Positions 5,246 through 5,789 of a stretch of 5,789 bases of DNA are shown in pieces. The translations under genes and the position numbers were made by a program. The notes below the pieces were generated by a model. It searched no databases. It saw only the letters and a list, made by a program, of their open reading frames with translations, and had not been told where the DNA came from. This stretch comes from Clostridia bacterium (GTDB taxonomy: Bacteria; Bacillota; Sulfobacillia; SLMV01). How positions within the stretch are numbered: position 1 is the first letter of the stretch; each line of letters starts with the position of its first letter. The DNA lies in the NCBI GenBank assembly GCA_007136565.1, contig SLGS01000198.1, positions 1 to 5,789 on the forward strand, given 5' to 3'.

Positions 5246-5373
5246 CACCGGATGAAACGCGATGGCTCCGCAGAGCCTCCCCACCCTGCTCCGTCGCACC
5301 TCGCCGCGGAAAGCCATCGAGCCGAGATCGTCTTCTCAATACCGGCAAACGCGAGCCGAAAGGGGTAATTGTC

Positions 5374-5789
5374 TTGCTGGATGATAATTCGCGGGGGCCC
5401 TGGATCAGAAACCTGGCCACCGAACTGCATCACTCCGAGTCGGGAATCGAGGGCGCCATCCGCCTGCTGGACCGGGGCAATACGCTACCTTTCATCGCGC
5501 GCTATCGCAAGGAAGCCACCGAAGAGATGGATGAGACGAAGCTTCGTAGCTTGGTCCGCCACTACGAGTATCTTAAACGCGTGGATGCCCGCCGATCCGA
5601 AATCCTGGGTTCCCTGAAGAATCAAGAGTCCCTCACCGATCGGCTCGAGAAAGACATCAAAGAGGCGGATACCCTCCAGCGGCTCGAGGATCTTTATAGA
5701 CCGTTTCGCCCCAAGAGAAAGACGAGGGCGAGCGACGCGCGAGCGCGGGGACTGGAACCCCTGGCCCAGGGTATGCTGCGGGGAGAGGA
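5374..5789 (+). CDS. tex: Tex, RNA-binding transcription accessory protein (N-terminal part)
   Basis: The first 138 residues of Tex, running off the right edge; the full protein is about 720-780 residues with a C-terminal S1 RNA-binding domain. The N-terminal helical region is clear: AIRLLDRGNTLPFIARYRKEA (28-48) and LEDLYRPFRPKRKTRAS (104-120) are the two most conserved stretches of the family. Tex is a cytosolic nucleic-acid-binding protein related to eukaryotic Spt6, linked to transcription elongation or RNA metabolism. Start chosen: TTG 5374, with AAGGGG ending 8 nt upstream and the usual short lead before the first helix. The frame is open further upstream but has no ribosome site. A separate promoter (5217-5245) suggests it is not strictly part of the upstream gene group. 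Confidence 0.93.
   Translation, partial: MLDDNSRGPWIRNLATELHHSESGIEGAIRLLDRGNTLPFIARYRKEATEEMDETKLRSLVRHYEYLKRVDARRSEILGSLKNQESLTDRLEKDIKEADTLQRLEDLYRPFRPKRKTRASDARARGLEPLAQGMLRGE

Noticed and set aside
4910..5317. Minus-strand 135-codon frame opposite the metallopeptidase
   Set aside because: It is antisense to the HELRHH site, with no ribosome site or recognisable family.

Overview
The window looks like a stretch of chromosome from an anaerobic, moderately GC-rich bacterium. A clostridial or other hydrogen-metabolising Firmicutes-like lineage fits best, but the phylum cannot be fixed from sequence alone. Pointers are an [FeFe]-hydrogenase-type protein with a PAS domain, a SpoIIE-type phosphatase, a Rex-like redox operator, and strong Shine-Dalgarno sequences in front of three inferred TTG start codons.

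Left half (1-2906, minus strand). Three tightly packed genes are transcribed leftwards: a small thioredoxin-like [2Fe-2S] ferredoxin (2906-2655), a 579-residue protein joining a ferredoxin domain, an H-cluster domain, a four-Cys Fe-S motif and a PAS domain (2646-907), and a SpoIIE/PP2C-type serine/threonine phosphatase (929 to beyond the left edge). The hydrogenase-like protein keeps all four H-cluster cysteines but has Ser where catalytic enzymes have the proton-transfer Cys. With the PAS domain and the phosphatase, this fits a putative H2- or redox-sensing module of the phosphatase-linked sensory [FeFe]-hydrogenase type, not a bulk catalytic enzyme.

Control region (2907-3330). This is the divergent intergenic space. 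At 2924-2941 lies an 18-bp near-perfect palindrome that differs at one position from the Rex operator consensus. It sits over the predicted transcription start of the hydrogenase operon, and a weaker second copy lies 58 bp upstream. Rex senses NADH/NAD+, so the module would be induced when NADH accumulates.

Right half (3331-5789, plus strand). A small membrane protein of unknown function comes first. It is followed by a possible 56-residue ORF that overlaps both neighbours, a single-pass membrane protein with a weakly pilin-like outer domain, a zincin-like metallopeptidase with an HELRHH site and a very basic tail, and the start of tex (S1-domain RNA-binding/transcription accessory protein), which has its own good extended -10 promoter. 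Apart from tex and the metallopeptidase, these genes are not recognised with confidence. No tRNA, rRNA, CRISPR array, insertion sequence or phage gene was seen.
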